A stretch of 48,365 nt of DNA, from the NCBI GenBank assembly GCA_023458415.1, contig JAEWZO010000039.1, forward strand, positions 1 through 48,365, given 5' to 3'. Positions 23,206-31,848 of the stretch are shown here, in pieces. This stretch comes from Bacteroidota bacterium. Its GTDB lineage: Bacteria; Bacteroidota; Bacteroidia; Flavobacteriales; Weeksellaceae. The notes under the pieces were generated by a model. That model was not told the origin of the DNA, searched no databases, and worked only from the letters and a program-made list of their open reading frames with translations. Position numbers and translations under genes: made by a program. Numbering within the stretch: position 1 is the first letter of the stretch; every line of letters begins with the position of its first letter.

Positions 23206-25833
23206 TTATTGGTTTTTCTCTTCAAGAAGTTCCTTTGTCTGATACTCCTGAACCAGATCGATCGCGTTGGAAACCACATCGGAAAGCGCCGTAATAAAAG
23301 TCCCTTCTTCTGCCATGCTCATCGCATGTTTCAGGGCTTCAATTTCTTTTGGAATACATTCGTAACTGATGTCGCGGCCGGATTCTGTAATTCCGGAAAT
23401 TAAAATGCTGTTGATTTCGTCTTCGGTTCTACCACGCAAATGTTTTTCGTTTCGGATAATGATGTAATCAAACATTCGCCCTGCGATTTTTCCGCATTCC
23501 TTAATATCTTCATCACGTCTGTCTCCCACTCCGGAAATAATTCCGATTTTTTTGGTGGCGTCAACATTTTTAAGGTAATCTTCAATGGCTTCATAACCGG
23601 CCGGATTGTGTGCAAAATCAATCAGCACCTTGAAGTTTTTGAATTTGAAAATATTCAGACGTCCCGGAGTTAACTGCGCACTCGGAATGAAAGTTCGGAG
23701 CGAATTGGCAATATCTTCAATGCCGAAACCGTAAAGGTAAGCCGCCAAACTCGCTGCCAAAACATTTGAAATCATAAATTTCGCTTTACCTTCCATCGTA
23801 ATCGGAATGTTGATGGCTTTTGCAATTCTAATTTTCCAGTCGCCTTTCTTAATCGTCACAAAACCTTCTTCGTACACGCAGGTAATTTTCCCTTCTTTCG
23901 CAAATTTCTTGATATGAGGATTGTTTTCATCCAAACTGAAAATTGCCACCTTTGAATCTATGGTGCTCAGCAAACGCATTGAATATTCGTCGTCTGCATT
24001 CAAGACGCTCCATCCGTCTTTCTTTACCGAATCAAGAACTACACGTTTCACCTTGGTTAAATCCTTCAGATTGTGAATATCATTCAGTCCCAAATGATCC
24101 TCCTTAATGTTGGTAAGAACTCCAATATCACAATAATTAAATCCTAATCCAGATCTTAGAATTCCACCGCGCGCTGTTTCAAGAACCGCAAATTCTACAG
24201 TTGGATCTTTCAGAATAAATTCTGCGGAAATCGGTCCTGTGGTATCGCCTTTCGTCAACAGAGTATTCTGGATGTAAATTCCGTCCGAAGTCGTGAAACC
24301 TACTCTAAAGCCATTATTTTTTACAATATGCGAAATCAGCCTGGTTGTTGTGGTTTTTCCGTTGGTTCCTGTAACAGCAATAATCGGAATCCGGAAAGGT
24401 TTTCCCTGCGGATACAGCATATCCACAACCGGAGATGCCACATTTCTCGGCAATCCTTCACTTGGCGCCAAATGCATTCTGAAACCCGGTGCAGCGTTCA
24501 CTTCTAAAATTGCTCCACCACTTTCTTTCAACGGTTGCGTCAGGTTTTCGGCCATGATATCAATTCCGCAAACATCTAAACCAACAATTTTGGAAATTCT
24601 TTCGCACATCGTGATATTATCCGGATGTATCATATCGGTCACATCAATTGAAGTTCCTCCGGTGGAAAGGTTTGCGGTTGATTTCAGATAAACAATTTCG
24701 CCTTTCTGCGGCACCGTTTCGAGTGTATAATTCAGTTTCTCCAGAAGTTCAGAAGTGTCTTTGTCAACCAAAATTTCGGTTAAAACATTTTCGTGACCGT
24801 ACCCTCTTCTCGGATCCTGATTTTCTTTCTCGATAAGCTGCTCGATGTTTAGTTCGCCATCTCCTACTACATTCGCCGGAACTCTTCTCGCTGCAGCCAC
24901 CATTTTATGGTTAATGACCAAAATTCTAAAATCGTAACCTGTAATATATTTTTCAACAATTACTTTTCTAGAGACTTTCTGTGCGTGTTCCAAGCCGATT
25001 TTTGCGGTTTCCCAATCGTTCACGTTGATGGTTTGTCCGCGACCGTGATTTCCGTCCAATGGTTTTATCACCAAAGGATAACCGATCTTATTCACGACAC
25101 GTTCCAGCTGCTCTTCATCAACTACAAGATCTCCAACAGGTACAGGAATTGCTGCTTCATCAAGCATTTTTTTGGTCAATTCTTTATTGCACGCAATATC
25201 TACCGCAATGGAACTTGTTTTTCCTGTAATCGTTGCCTGAAATCTTTGTTGATTAACGCCGTAACCCAACTGCACCAACGAATTTCTTCCCAATCTAATC
25301 CATGGAATATTTCTCGCTACGGCTTCTTCAACGATACTTCCCGTTGAAGGTCCAAGGCGCTCTCTTTCTCTGATTTCCTTTAATCTTTGAATGCATGCAT
25401 CAAGGTCGTAGTCTCGGTTTTCAATTAAACAACGGGCAATTTCCACCGACTGCTCTGCGGCGTATACGCCGGAATGTTCCTCCAAATAACTAAAAACCAC
25501 ATTGTAAACTCCCGGAGATTTGGTTTCTCTGGTACGGCCAAAACCTGTATCCATTCCTGCAAGAGTTTGAATTTCCAGAGCAATATGTTCGATAACATGT
25601 CCCATCCATGTTCCCATTTCGATGCGATGAAAAAATCCGCCTTCCACGCCTTCGGAGCAACGGTGAGTGATTAGTGTTGGCATCAGTTTTTCTATTCTCT
25701 CGCGGAAACCGTCAATTTTATTGGTGGGCATCTGCTCTACTTCTTCAAGATCCAGACGCATCTGAATGAGTTTCTTGCGGCGGATGCTCCAAATATTCGG
25801 ACCTCGTAAAACCTGTATTTTTTCTATTTTCAT
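23206..25833 (-). CDS. cphA: cyanophycin synthetase
   Basis: Polymerises aspartate and arginine into cyanophycin (multi-L-arginyl-poly-L-aspartate) using ATP. The 875-residue length and order match CphA: an N-terminal domain (1-160) with G-H-V-I-E-H (79-83), an ATP-grasp domain (about 160-480) with I-K-P-L-D-G-N-H-G-R-G-Q and E-V-N-A-A-P-G, and a Mur-ligase-like domain with P-loop G-T-N-G-K-T-T (489-495), H-N-P-A-G-Y-E and G-D-R-R-D-E-D. The first adds Asp to the backbone, the second site adds Arg to its side chain. The gene is divergent from cphB. An AGGAG sits 10 bp before the ATG, an uncommon ribosome binding site here. Confidence 0.96.
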   Translation of the reverse strand: MKIEKIQVLRGPNIWSIRRKKLIQMRLDLEEVEQMPTNKIDGFRERIEKLMPTLITHRCSEGVEGGFFHRIEMGTWMGHVIEHIALEIQTLAGMDTGFGRTRETKSPGVYNVVFSYLEEHSGVYAAEQSVEIARCLIENRDYDLDACIQRLKEIRERERLGPSTGSIVEEAVARNIPWIRLGRNSLVQLGYGVNQQRFQATITGKTSSIAVDIACNKELTKKMLDEAAIPVPVGDLVVDEEQLERVVNKIGYPLVIKPLDGNHGRGQTINVNDWETAKIGLEHAQKVSRKVIVEKYITGYDFRILVINHKMVAAARRVPANVVGDGELNIEQLIEKENQDPRRGYGHENVLTEILVDKDTSELLEKLNYTLETVPQKGEIVYLKSTANLSTGGTSIDVTDMIHPDNITMCERISKIVGLDVCGIDIMAENLTQPLKESGGAILEVNAAPGFRMHLAPSEGLPRNVASPVVDMLYPQGKPFRIPIIAVTGTNGKTTTTRLISHIVKNNGFRVGFTTSDGIYIQNTLLTKGDTTGPISAEFILKDPTVEFAVLETARGGILRSGLGFNYCDIGVLTNIKEDHLGLNDIHNLKDLTKVKRVVLDSVKKDGWSVLNADDEYSMRLLSTIDSKVAIFSLDENNPHIKKFAKEGKITCVYEEGFVTIKKGDWKIRIAKAINIPITMEGKAKFMISNVLAASLAAYLYGFGIEDIANSLRTFIPSAQLTPGRLNIFKFKNFKVLIDFAHNPAGYEAIEDYLKNVDATKKIGIISGVGDRRDEDIKECGKIAGRMFDYIIIRNEKHLRGRTEDEINSILISGITESGRDISYECIPKEIEALKHAMSMAEEGTFITALSDVVSNAIDLVQEYQTKELLEEKNQ

Positions 25834-25843
25834 ATAAGTGATT

Positions 25844-25848
25844 CTCCT
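25844..25848 (-). promoter_or_regulatory. Shine-Dalgarno site of cphA
   Basis: Minus-strand AGGAG, 10 bp before the ATG at 25833. Most genes in this window have no such site, so cphA may be translated differently. Confidence 0.5.
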
Positions 25849-25849
25849 A

Positions 25850-25861
25850 GTTTAATTAAAC
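25850..25861. promoter_or_regulatory. 12-bp perfect palindrome in the cphA leader
   Basis: GTTTAATTAAAC is a perfect palindrome. It lies between the candidate cphA -7 box and its ribosome binding site, a position suited to an operator. AT-rich sequence makes chance palindromes more likely. Confidence 0.4.
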
Positions 25862-25879
25862 GGAATTAGCAATAACAAT

Positions 25880-25887
25880 CAAAGATA
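25880..25887 (-). promoter_or_regulatory. candidate -7 box of cphA
   Basis: On the minus strand TATCTTTG, an exact match to TAnnTTTG, 46 bp upstream of the cphA ATG. The -33 region (TTTC about 20 bases upstream) is only a partial match. Confidence 0.45.
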
Positions 25888-25993
25888 AATGAAAATGTGA
25901 ATTTTTTGAAATAATTTGAAAAAATAAAGTGCATTTCTTCACAGATTTCTGTTTATTGGTACTGAAATATGAATGCATTCACTTGCAAAAACG

Positions 25994-26023
25994 TTGTGAA
26001 TTTCACATTCTTTTTTAAATTTG
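25994..26023 (+). promoter_or_regulatory. promoter of cphB, possibly leaderless
   Basis: TTG (25994-25996), then 19 bases, then TAAATTTG (26016-26023), an exact -7 box with the usual spacing. The ATG at 26030 is only 6 bases after the box, so transcription would start at or very near the start codon. Confidence 0.6.
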
Positions 26024-26029
26024 TATTCT

Positions 26030-26935
26030 ATGAAGTCAGTTGGAAAATTAATGATCATCGGTGGTGCCATCAACAAAGGCAGTTTCACAGAAACCGATTT
26101 CGACCAAAATGTAGAGAAAAACCTCAACTTTTTTGAAAGGGGAATTCTTAGAAAAATCATCAACGAATCGCGTCTGAAGGAAGATTCTGTTATCGAGGTA
26201 ATCCCCACTGCTTCGCAAATCCCGCAAATTGTAGGTCCCGAATATAAGAAAGCATTCGAATTTCTTGGTGCTAGAAATGTCAACATTTTAGATATCACCA
26301 ACCGTGAACAAGCCAACAGCGACGCCATTGTTGCGCGAGCAAATGCTGCAGATGTAGTAATGTTCACTGGTGGCGATCAACTTCGGTTGACTTCCATTCT
26401 TGGCGGAACAAGATTTCACGACACCATTCTGTTGAAATATCAGGAACAAAATTTTGTGTATGCGGGAACTTCCGCCGGCGCAGCTGCAGCTTCAGAAAAT
26501 ATGATTTATCAAGGTTCAAGTAGCGAAGCCCTTCTAAAAGGAGAAATCAAGACCACTCAAGGACTGGGTTTTATTGACAATGTAATTGTCGATACGCATT
26601 TTGTTCAGCGCGGACGAATCGGGAGACTTTTCCAGGCCGTAGTGAATAACCCGCGAACTTTAGGAATCGGATTGGGTGAGGACACCGGACTTTACATTCA
26701 CCAAGGAGTAATGACGGCAATCGGTTCCGGACTGGTTATTCTGGTTGACGGCAGATTTATTAAAGACACCAATCTTACCAATATTAATTTGGGCGACCCT
26801 ATTTCCATTGACAATCTCATTGTTCACGTAATGTCGGTAAACGACAGCTTTGATCTACGAACCAAAGATCTAACAATAGAAAATTCTCAGTACAGCCCGA
26901 TTCCTTCGGCTAACGAAATATCCAGTAACAAATAA
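26030..26935 (+). CDS. cphB: cyanophycinase
   Basis: Serine-type exopeptidase (S51) that cuts cyanophycin into beta-Asp-Arg dipeptides. From the ATG at 26030 it has 301 residues; the frame reads 9 bp further to a TTG, but that codon overlaps the promoter box. Signatures: G-K-L-M-I-I-G-G at the start, F-T-G-G-D-Q-L-R-L, the nucleophile in G-T-S-A-G-A (S148), and V-D-T-H-F-V-Q-R-G-R (H190) of the triad. There is no signal peptide, so it acts inside the cell on stored polymer. One base separates its stop from the isoaspartyl peptidase start, so the two are one transcript. Divergent from cphA, with about 196 bp between starts. Confidence 0.95.
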   Translation: MKSVGKLMIIGGAINKGSFTETDFDQNVEKNLNFFERGILRKIINESRLKEDSVIEVIPTASQIPQIVGPEYKKAFEFLGARNVNILDITNREQANSDAIVARANAADVVMFTGGDQLRLTSILGGTRFHDTILLKYQEQNFVYAGTSAGAAAASENMIYQGSSSEALLKGEIKTTQGLGFIDNVIVDTHFVQRGRIGRLFQAVVNNPRTLGIGLGEDTGLYIHQGVMTAIGSGLVILVDGRFIKDTNLTNINLGDPISIDNLIVHVMSVNDSFDLRTKDLTIENSQYSPIPSANEISSNK

Positions 26936-26936
26936 A

Positions 26937-27779
26937 ATGAAGGTTATAATCCACGGTGGTTTCTTTTCCGAAAGCGACCAAAGCCACGAAGTAAAGGTCG
27001 CCAAACAAAATTCACTTAAAGAAATTGCAAAAAAAACGCATGATTTCCTTCAAAGCCATTCCGCAGAGGAAGCTGTAGTTTTTGGAGTTTCTTTACTGGA
27101 AGACGATCCGCTGTACAATGCCGGAATTGGTTCGCAAATTCAAAGCGATGGTAAAATCCGGATGAGCGCTTCTTTAATGAACGGCGAAACCCAAAAATTT
27201 TCAGGAGTCATCAATATTCAGAATGTCAAAAATCCTATTGAAGTGGCAAAAGTTCTGATGAAAGAAGACGACAGAGTTTTAGGAGATGAAGGCGCCAAAG
27301 ATTATGCTTCAAATCACGGTTTTGAGGATTTTTCAACGGAAATTCCTCAAAGGAGAAATGAATACGAAGAAAAACTGAAAAACGGCGGCAAAGGGACAGT
27401 TGGTTGCGTTGCAATTGACAAAGACGGAAAACTTGCAGCGGCTACTTCAACCGGTGGAAAGGGTTTTGAAATCGTGGGACGAATTTCGGATTCGGCAACT
27501 GTAGCCGGAAATTTTGCCAATCAGTTTTGTGCGGTAAGTTGTACCGGAGTTGGCGAAGATATTGTGAGCAATGCAACCGCAGCGAAAATTGTCACACGAG
27601 TTTCAGATGGAATGTCATTAGAGAAAGCTTTCGACAGAACCTTTGCAGAACTAAAAGAAATTGACGGTTTTGCAGGTGCAATTGCTATCGACTACAAAGG
27701 AAATATCTTCCACAAAGATTCCTATCCGAAAATGGTTTTTGCCAGTTACGACGGTGAAAATTTCGAAATATTTGAATAA
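26937..27779 (+). CDS. iaaA: isoaspartyl peptidase / plant-type L-asparaginase
   Basis: Ntn hydrolase (family T2) that self-cleaves to free an N-terminal threonine. 280 residues, somewhat shorter than E. coli IaaA (about 320). The cleavage site is G-K-G-T-V-G (T154), followed by A-A-A-T-S-T-G-G and G-R-I-S-D-S that line the active site, and C-T-G-V-G-E, where a cysteine replaces the first Thr/Ser often seen. It should hydrolyse beta-aspartyl dipeptides, here the beta-Asp-Arg released by CphB, and possibly asparagine. Cotranscribed with cphB (1-bp gap) and ends at a symmetrical terminator. The symbol is assigned by family, and the substrate is inferred from context. Confidence 0.92.
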   Translation: MKVIIHGGFFSESDQSHEVKVAKQNSLKEIAKKTHDFLQSHSAEEAVVFGVSLLEDDPLYNAGIGSQIQSDGKIRMSASLMNGETQKFSGVINIQNVKNPIEVAKVLMKEDDRVLGDEGAKDYASNHGFEDFSTEIPQRRNEYEEKLKNGGKGTVGCVAIDKDGKLAAATSTGGKGFEIVGRISDSATVAGNFANQFCAVSCTGVGEDIVSNATAAKIVTRVSDGMSLEKAFDRTFAELKEIDGFAGAIAIDYKGNIFHKDSYPKMVFASYDGENFEIFE

Positions 27780-27780
27780 A

Positions 27781-27806
27781 AAAAACGCTTCATTTGAAGC
27801 GTTTTT
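27781..27806. terminator. bidirectional terminator between the peptidase and lipoprotein genes
   Basis: AAAAACGCTTC / GAAGCGTTTTT, an 11-bp perfect stem with a 4-base loop. A T run follows on both strands, so it can serve both convergent genes. Confidence 0.9.
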
Positions 27807-27817
27807 ATTTTATGCTA

Positions 27818-28465
27818 TTAAAGCGACCTTACATCCCAATTTTTTTGTTCTGCGGACTCTCTTGCTTCTACAGAAGGATCATCGTTTCTTTCCTGACCTT
27901 CGTACGCAGACCTCCGAACCCAAACTGTAGCATTATCACCAACCGAGCGAACCGGAACCTGATTCATAATCACATTCATTGCCTGCTGCTTAATTTGGTT
28001 TCCGGAAACATCCAGATTTTTCAAATTAGAATTCCGGCTTACATCCAAATCTGCTAAATCATTTTGGTTGAAATACACATCGGAAATACCGGTCGCATTT
28101 CTGATATCAACTTTGGACAGTTTATTAGCCGTTGAAACAATCCCGGAAATATCTGACGTTGATTTTGAATAGATTTTCACCGTATTTCCTTTCAGTTTTT
28201 CATTTAGGTTAAACACTTCAGGACCAGGTTTTGTGTACGCCACTTTTTCACCATCGCCCCAATCCACCGAAAATTCAATTCCGTTCAAACCAGCAATGCT
28301 GATTAAAAAATCGGATCCCGATTCTTTAGCAGTTACCATCGTAATTTTTGCAACTTTCGGATCGGCAGGATCGAAAACTCCTTCTTCATCCTTTCTGCAT
28401 GAAGAAAGCACAAAAAGAAAAACTAACAGAAATAATGTAGATATTTTAGAGAATTGATTGTTCAT
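27818..28465 (-). CDS. lipoprotein with short leucine-rich-repeat-like segment
   Basis: 215 residues with a type II signal: a hydrophobic helix then L-S-S-C (C23). The residues after the cysteine, R-K-D-E-E, resemble the charged surface-export signal described for Bacteroidetes lipoproteins, so it may be on the cell surface. Residues about 60-85 (S-V-D-W-G-D-G-E) look like a PKD/bacterial-Ig-like strand with a possible metal site. Residues 115-160 contain two or three LRR-like units (L-A-D-L-D-V-S, L-K-N-L-D-V-S-G-N). The C-terminus is basic and polar. No known function. Single gene between two terminators, convergent with the isoaspartyl peptidase gene. Confidence 0.8.
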   Translation of the reverse strand: MNNQFSKISTLFLLVFLFVLSSCRKDEEGVFDPADPKVAKITMVTAKESGSDFLISIAGLNGIEFSVDWGDGEKVAYTKPGPEVFNLNEKLKGNTVKIYSKSTSDISGIVSTANKLSKVDIRNATGISDVYFNQNDLADLDVSRNSNLKNLDVSGNQIKQQAMNVIMNQVPVRSVGDNATVWVRRSAYEGQERNDDPSVEARESAEQKNWDVRSL

Positions 28466-28528
28466 TTTAATTGAATCTTTAATGAAAACATAACGAAAAT
28501 AATCGCGAAAAATTTCACTTTAAATGAA

Positions 28529-28554
28529 AAAAGGCGCACCGAAATGCACCTTTT
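28529..28554 (-). terminator. terminator after fabH
   Basis: Arms 28529-28538 and 28545-28554. On the minus strand the 10-bp stem has one G-U pair and is followed by a T run, 7 bp beyond the fabH stop. Confidence 0.75.
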
Positions 28555-28560
28555 ATTTTA

Positions 28561-29583
28561 TTAATATTCGAAAAGAACGCTTCCCCAAGTAAATCCACTA
28601 CCAAAAGCAGAAAGCAGAACTGTATCTCCACGTTTTACTTTTCCTTCCTGAATGGCTTCACTTAAAGCAAGCGGAATAGATGCCGCAGTTGTATTTCCGT
28701 ATTTCTGAATATTGTTGAACACTTTTTCATCCGGCAAACCGAATTTCTGCTGAACGAACTGTGCAATTCTTAAATTCGCCTGGTGCGGAATAAACATATC
28801 CAGATCTTCCACAGTTTTTCCAGCTGATTCCAAAGCTTCATTCATCGTCTCCGGAAATCTTGTCACAGCATGTTTGAATACGAAATTTCCGTTCATTATC
28901 GGATAAATTTCGTGGTTGGTTACGTTTTCCGGTTCAAGGCGCATTCTGTCGCTCCACCCAAATTTGGAACCCGGGAATTTCGTACAAAGTTCGTCCGCGT
29001 ATTTCCCTTCACTGTGCATATTGAAACTCAAAATATCTCCTGCATCTTCGTCGGTTGACGCTGAAAGAACAACCGCACCTGCACCGTCTCCAAAGATTAC
29101 AGAAACTCCTCTTCCCTCATCAGAAAAATCTAATCCGAAAGAATGAATTTCAGCTCCGACAACCAAAATATTTTTATACGTATTTGATTTAATGAACGCA
29201 TTCGCAGTACTTAGTGCATACACAAAACCCGAACACTGGTTTCTCACATCCAGTGCGCCAATTGTGTCGCAACCCAACATTTCCTGCAACAAAACGCCGC
29301 AGCCAGGAAAATAATAATCCGGAGAAAGTGTGGCGAAAACGATAAAATCGATGTCTTTTGCAGTTAATCCCGCATTTTTCAGCGCCATTTCCGATGCTTT
29401 GAAACCTAAAAAAGCGGTCGTTTCTTCGGCATCATTACGGTTTTTACGGTGGTGTCTTTCTTTTATTCCGGTACGCTCCATAATCCATTCATCATTTGTA
29501 GTCATCAGTTTCGAAAGATCATCGTTGGTCACTATGTTTTCCGGAACATAATGCCCGATTCCCTTAATTACACTTTTAATCAT
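28561..29583 (-). CDS. fabH: beta-ketoacyl-ACP synthase III
   Basis: Starts fatty-acid synthesis by condensing acyl-CoA with malonyl-ACP. 340 residues with the Cys-His-Asn triad: R-N-Q-C-S-G-F (C117), I-P-H-Q-A-N (H267) and G-N-T-T-A (N297). The tail G-S-G-F-T-W-G-S-V is typical. It stands alone, not beside plsX, rpmF or accBC as the housekeeping copy often is, so it may be a second FabH with different primer choice; I cannot tell from the sequence. Divergent from corA with 68 bp between the starts. Confidence 0.9.
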   Translation of the reverse strand: MIKSVIKGIGHYVPENIVTNDDLSKLMTTNDEWIMERTGIKERHHRKNRNDAEETTAFLGFKASEMALKNAGLTAKDIDFIVFATLSPDYYFPGCGVLLQEMLGCDTIGALDVRNQCSGFVYALSTANAFIKSNTYKNILVVGAEIHSFGLDFSDEGRGVSVIFGDGAGAVVLSASTDEDAGDILSFNMHSEGKYADELCTKFPGSKFGWSDRMRLEPENVTNHEIYPIMNGNFVFKHAVTRFPETMNEALESAGKTVEDLDMFIPHQANLRIAQFVQQKFGLPDEKVFNNIQKYGNTTAASIPLALSEAIQEGKVKRGDTVLLSAFGSGFTWGSVLFEY

Positions 29584-29639
29584 GTTTAAAATTTTTTTAA
29601 AGATAATTTAATCTTTTTTAAATCGCTGAAAATATTCGC

Positions 29640-29647
29640 TACTTTTG
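29640..29647 (+). promoter_or_regulatory. -7 box of corA, possibly leaderless
   Basis: TACTTTTG is an exact match to TAnnTTTG and ends 4 bases before the corA ATG at 29652. The -33 region (TTTA at 29617-29620, 19 bases upstream) is imperfect. Confidence 0.45.
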
Positions 29648-29651
29648 TTAA

Positions 29652-30554
29652 ATGCCAATCGAAATATTGTACCGAAACCACCATTGCGAATGGATAGATG
29701 TTGAATCGCCTGTAGCGGAAGATCTTAATTTTCTGCACGATCGCTATAACATTAATATGCTTCTTCTGGAAGATACGGTGGACACGAATCACCTGCCAAA
29801 ATTCGAGAAAGATCATGATGTTAAGTTTTTTCTGATGCGTGAGAATACTGAGCTGGAACGTGCAAATTTGAACAACATCAGTGATATTTCGACCAAGCTC
29901 TCAATTTTCGTTGTCAACAATATCATCATCACAGTTCACCGTTTGAAAAACCGCAGTATCTACGAAATGCGTGAGGAAGTAAAACTTGCCGAAAACGAAG
30001 AAATTACCGCAGACAGAATTGCTCTGCATCTCGCAAAAAAGGTAATAAAGTCTTACGACGATGAATCGAAGAATCTGATTGAAACAATGGACCGCATTGA
30101 GAATGATATTTTCTTGAGGAACACCAATTCGACAAAGCAGATTCGGCGACTTTATAAACTGAAAAGAAAATCGGGACTGAACAGCAGAGTGCTCAATTTT
30201 TCAACGGAATGCATCAATCACTTTTCCGGTCTGCAACTGGAAGAATCAGAAATTCAGGATTTAAAAGAAAAACATAAAGACGCGACCACAGATTTTGAAC
30301 ACCTCAACACGCAGATCACGTCGATGATACAAATGTATCTTGCACTCACTGACCAAAAAGCCAATCAGGTTATGAAAATACTTGCCATTTATTCCATGTA
30401 TTTTTTCCCGATTACGTTTATTGCCGGAGTTTATGGGATGAATTTCGATTTCATGCCGGAACTTAATCAAAAATACGGTTACTTTATTACGCTTGGAGTT
30501 ATGGGCGTTATTGCACTGATAACTTTTCTGTATGTGCGCCGCAAACAGTGGTAA
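29652..30554 (+). CDS. corA: CorA-family magnesium/metal transporter
   Basis: Pentameric inner-membrane channel for Mg2+ (sometimes Co2+, Ni2+ or Zn2+). 300 residues: a cytoplasmic N-terminal alpha/beta domain, a long helical region (about 120-235), then two membrane helices near the C-terminus. The selectivity motif G-M-N is present in V-Y-G-M-N-F-D-F-M-P-E between the helices, and the protein ends in a basic tail (R-R-K-Q-W). Expressed alone, divergent from fabH. Its stop codon is immediately followed by the stop codon of the convergent holB gene with no gap. Metal specificity cannot be read from the sequence. Confidence 0.94.
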   Translation: MPIEILYRNHHCEWIDVESPVAEDLNFLHDRYNINMLLLEDTVDTNHLPKFEKDHDVKFFLMRENTELERANLNNISDISTKLSIFVVNNIIITVHRLKNRSIYEMREEVKLAENEEITADRIALHLAKKVIKSYDDESKNLIETMDRIENDIFLRNTNSTKQIRRLYKLKRKSGLNSRVLNFSTECINHFSGLQLEESEIQDLKEKHKDATTDFEHLNTQITSMIQMYLALTDQKANQVMKILAIYSMYFFPITFIAGVYGMNFDFMPELNQKYGYFITLGVMGVIALITFLYVRRKQW

Positions 30555-31670
30555 CTAAGCAGTTTTGTGAATATATCTGGAAAGTTTAATTCCTAAATCA
30601 GTCCACACCAATTTTGCATTCGCGTTGCGTTCTAGGTGATAATCTGCTTCGGAAATCTCATCAAGAATAGCTCCGATATTGGATCCGTGAATAAATTTCG
30701 AAAAACTTTCCCATTTGAAATTACCGTCTTCAATTTTGCGGTAAACCAAATCTTTATTTCCGTAATTTTCCAGCATCGCAAGGCGGAACATTTCTGTACA
30801 GTACATCAGAAAACTTTTTTGTTTCTCACGGTTCCAGCTTCCAATATCACGACCCCAAAGAATAATATTCTTCAAAAACTCCGGTCTTTTTTTCACCTGA
30901 AAAGCTTCACGAACCCAACGGATAAACAATTCCTGAAACTCAGCTGTGGCATTTTCGTTTTTAAGAATTTTCAAAGCTTCGCTGAAATTCCCCTGCGCCT
31001 GAAAAACAATCTGCGCGATTTCGCTTTCAGAGAGTTCATAATTTTCAGCAAGGAAACGTTCAATATCTTCATCGGCAATCCGAGGAACATCGACAACCTG
31101 CGTTCTGGAAAGAATTGTCGGTAAAATGTCATCAGTATTTTCGGCAGTCAGTATGATGTAAGTTCCTTCCGGCGGTTCTTCCAAAAATTTCAAAAACTTG
31201 TTGGCGGCAGCGTCGTTCATTTTATCGGCTTGCCAAACAATTAATATTTTGCTCCCACCTTCGAAAGATTTCAGCGCGAATCGAGCATTCAGATCATCGA
31301 TTTCTTCCGCATAAATGGTAAGTTGCTTGTTCTCCGACTCCAATACATTTTTCCAGTCATCGGGTGTGCTGTACGGATTCAACAAAACAAAATCACGAAA
31401 TTCCGTTTGAAATTCTGAAGCAAGACCTTTCTTATTTTTGAAAACAGGATAACTGAAATGCAGATCAAGATGATTGAGATGTTCCACTCTGGCTGCAGCT
31501 GCAGGATTTTCGCTTTTCAGAATTTCTTTCGAAAATGCCATCGCTAACGGCAGAACGCCATAACCAAAATTACCTGTAAAAAGCTGCGCATGACTCACTC
31601 TGCCATTGGCAATGCTTTCTATCAGCAGATTTTTCAGATTTTCCTGCCCTACAATTTGTTCCCAGTTCAT
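30555..31670 (-). CDS. holB: DNA polymerase III delta' subunit
   Basis: AAA+-type clamp-loader subunit of 371 residues. The start W-E-Q-I-V-G-Q-E-N-L and S-H-A-Q-L-F-T-G are typical of the DnaX/HolB group. The Walker A position reads G-N-F-G-Y-G-V-L, without the catalytic lysine, as expected for delta', which does not bind ATP. The middle has F-L-K-F-L-E-E-P-P-E-G-T-Y and the sensor-like L-S-R-T-Q (usually S-R-C/T). The C-terminal 150 residues are helical, as in clamp-loader collar domains. No neighbouring replication genes are present. It is convergent with corA. Confidence 0.9.
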   Translation of the reverse strand: MNWEQIVGQENLKNLLIESIANGRVSHAQLFTGNFGYGVLPLAMAFSKEILKSENPAAAARVEHLNHLDLHFSYPVFKNKKGLASEFQTEFRDFVLLNPYSTPDDWKNVLESENKQLTIYAEEIDDLNARFALKSFEGGSKILIVWQADKMNDAAANKFLKFLEEPPEGTYIILTAENTDDILPTILSRTQVVDVPRIADEDIERFLAENYELSESEIAQIVFQAQGNFSEALKILKNENATAEFQELFIRWVREAFQVKKRPEFLKNIILWGRDIGSWNREKQKSFLMYCTEMFRLAMLENYGNKDLVYRKIEDGNFKWESFSKFIHGSNIGAILDEISEADYHLERNANAKLVWTDLGIKLSRYIHKTA

Positions 31671-31848
31671 GTTTCAAAGATAAATAATTTTACAGTCGAT
31701 GTACAAAGCCGATGATTGTTATTTTGGCAGAAATACCGATGAAGACACGATTTTTCGGGCATATAAACTTAACAAACTTTAACCTACTCATATTTTTCCA
31801 ATTCAGTAATAATTAAGATATTTGCGCATTATTTTTTAAAGCCCGAGA

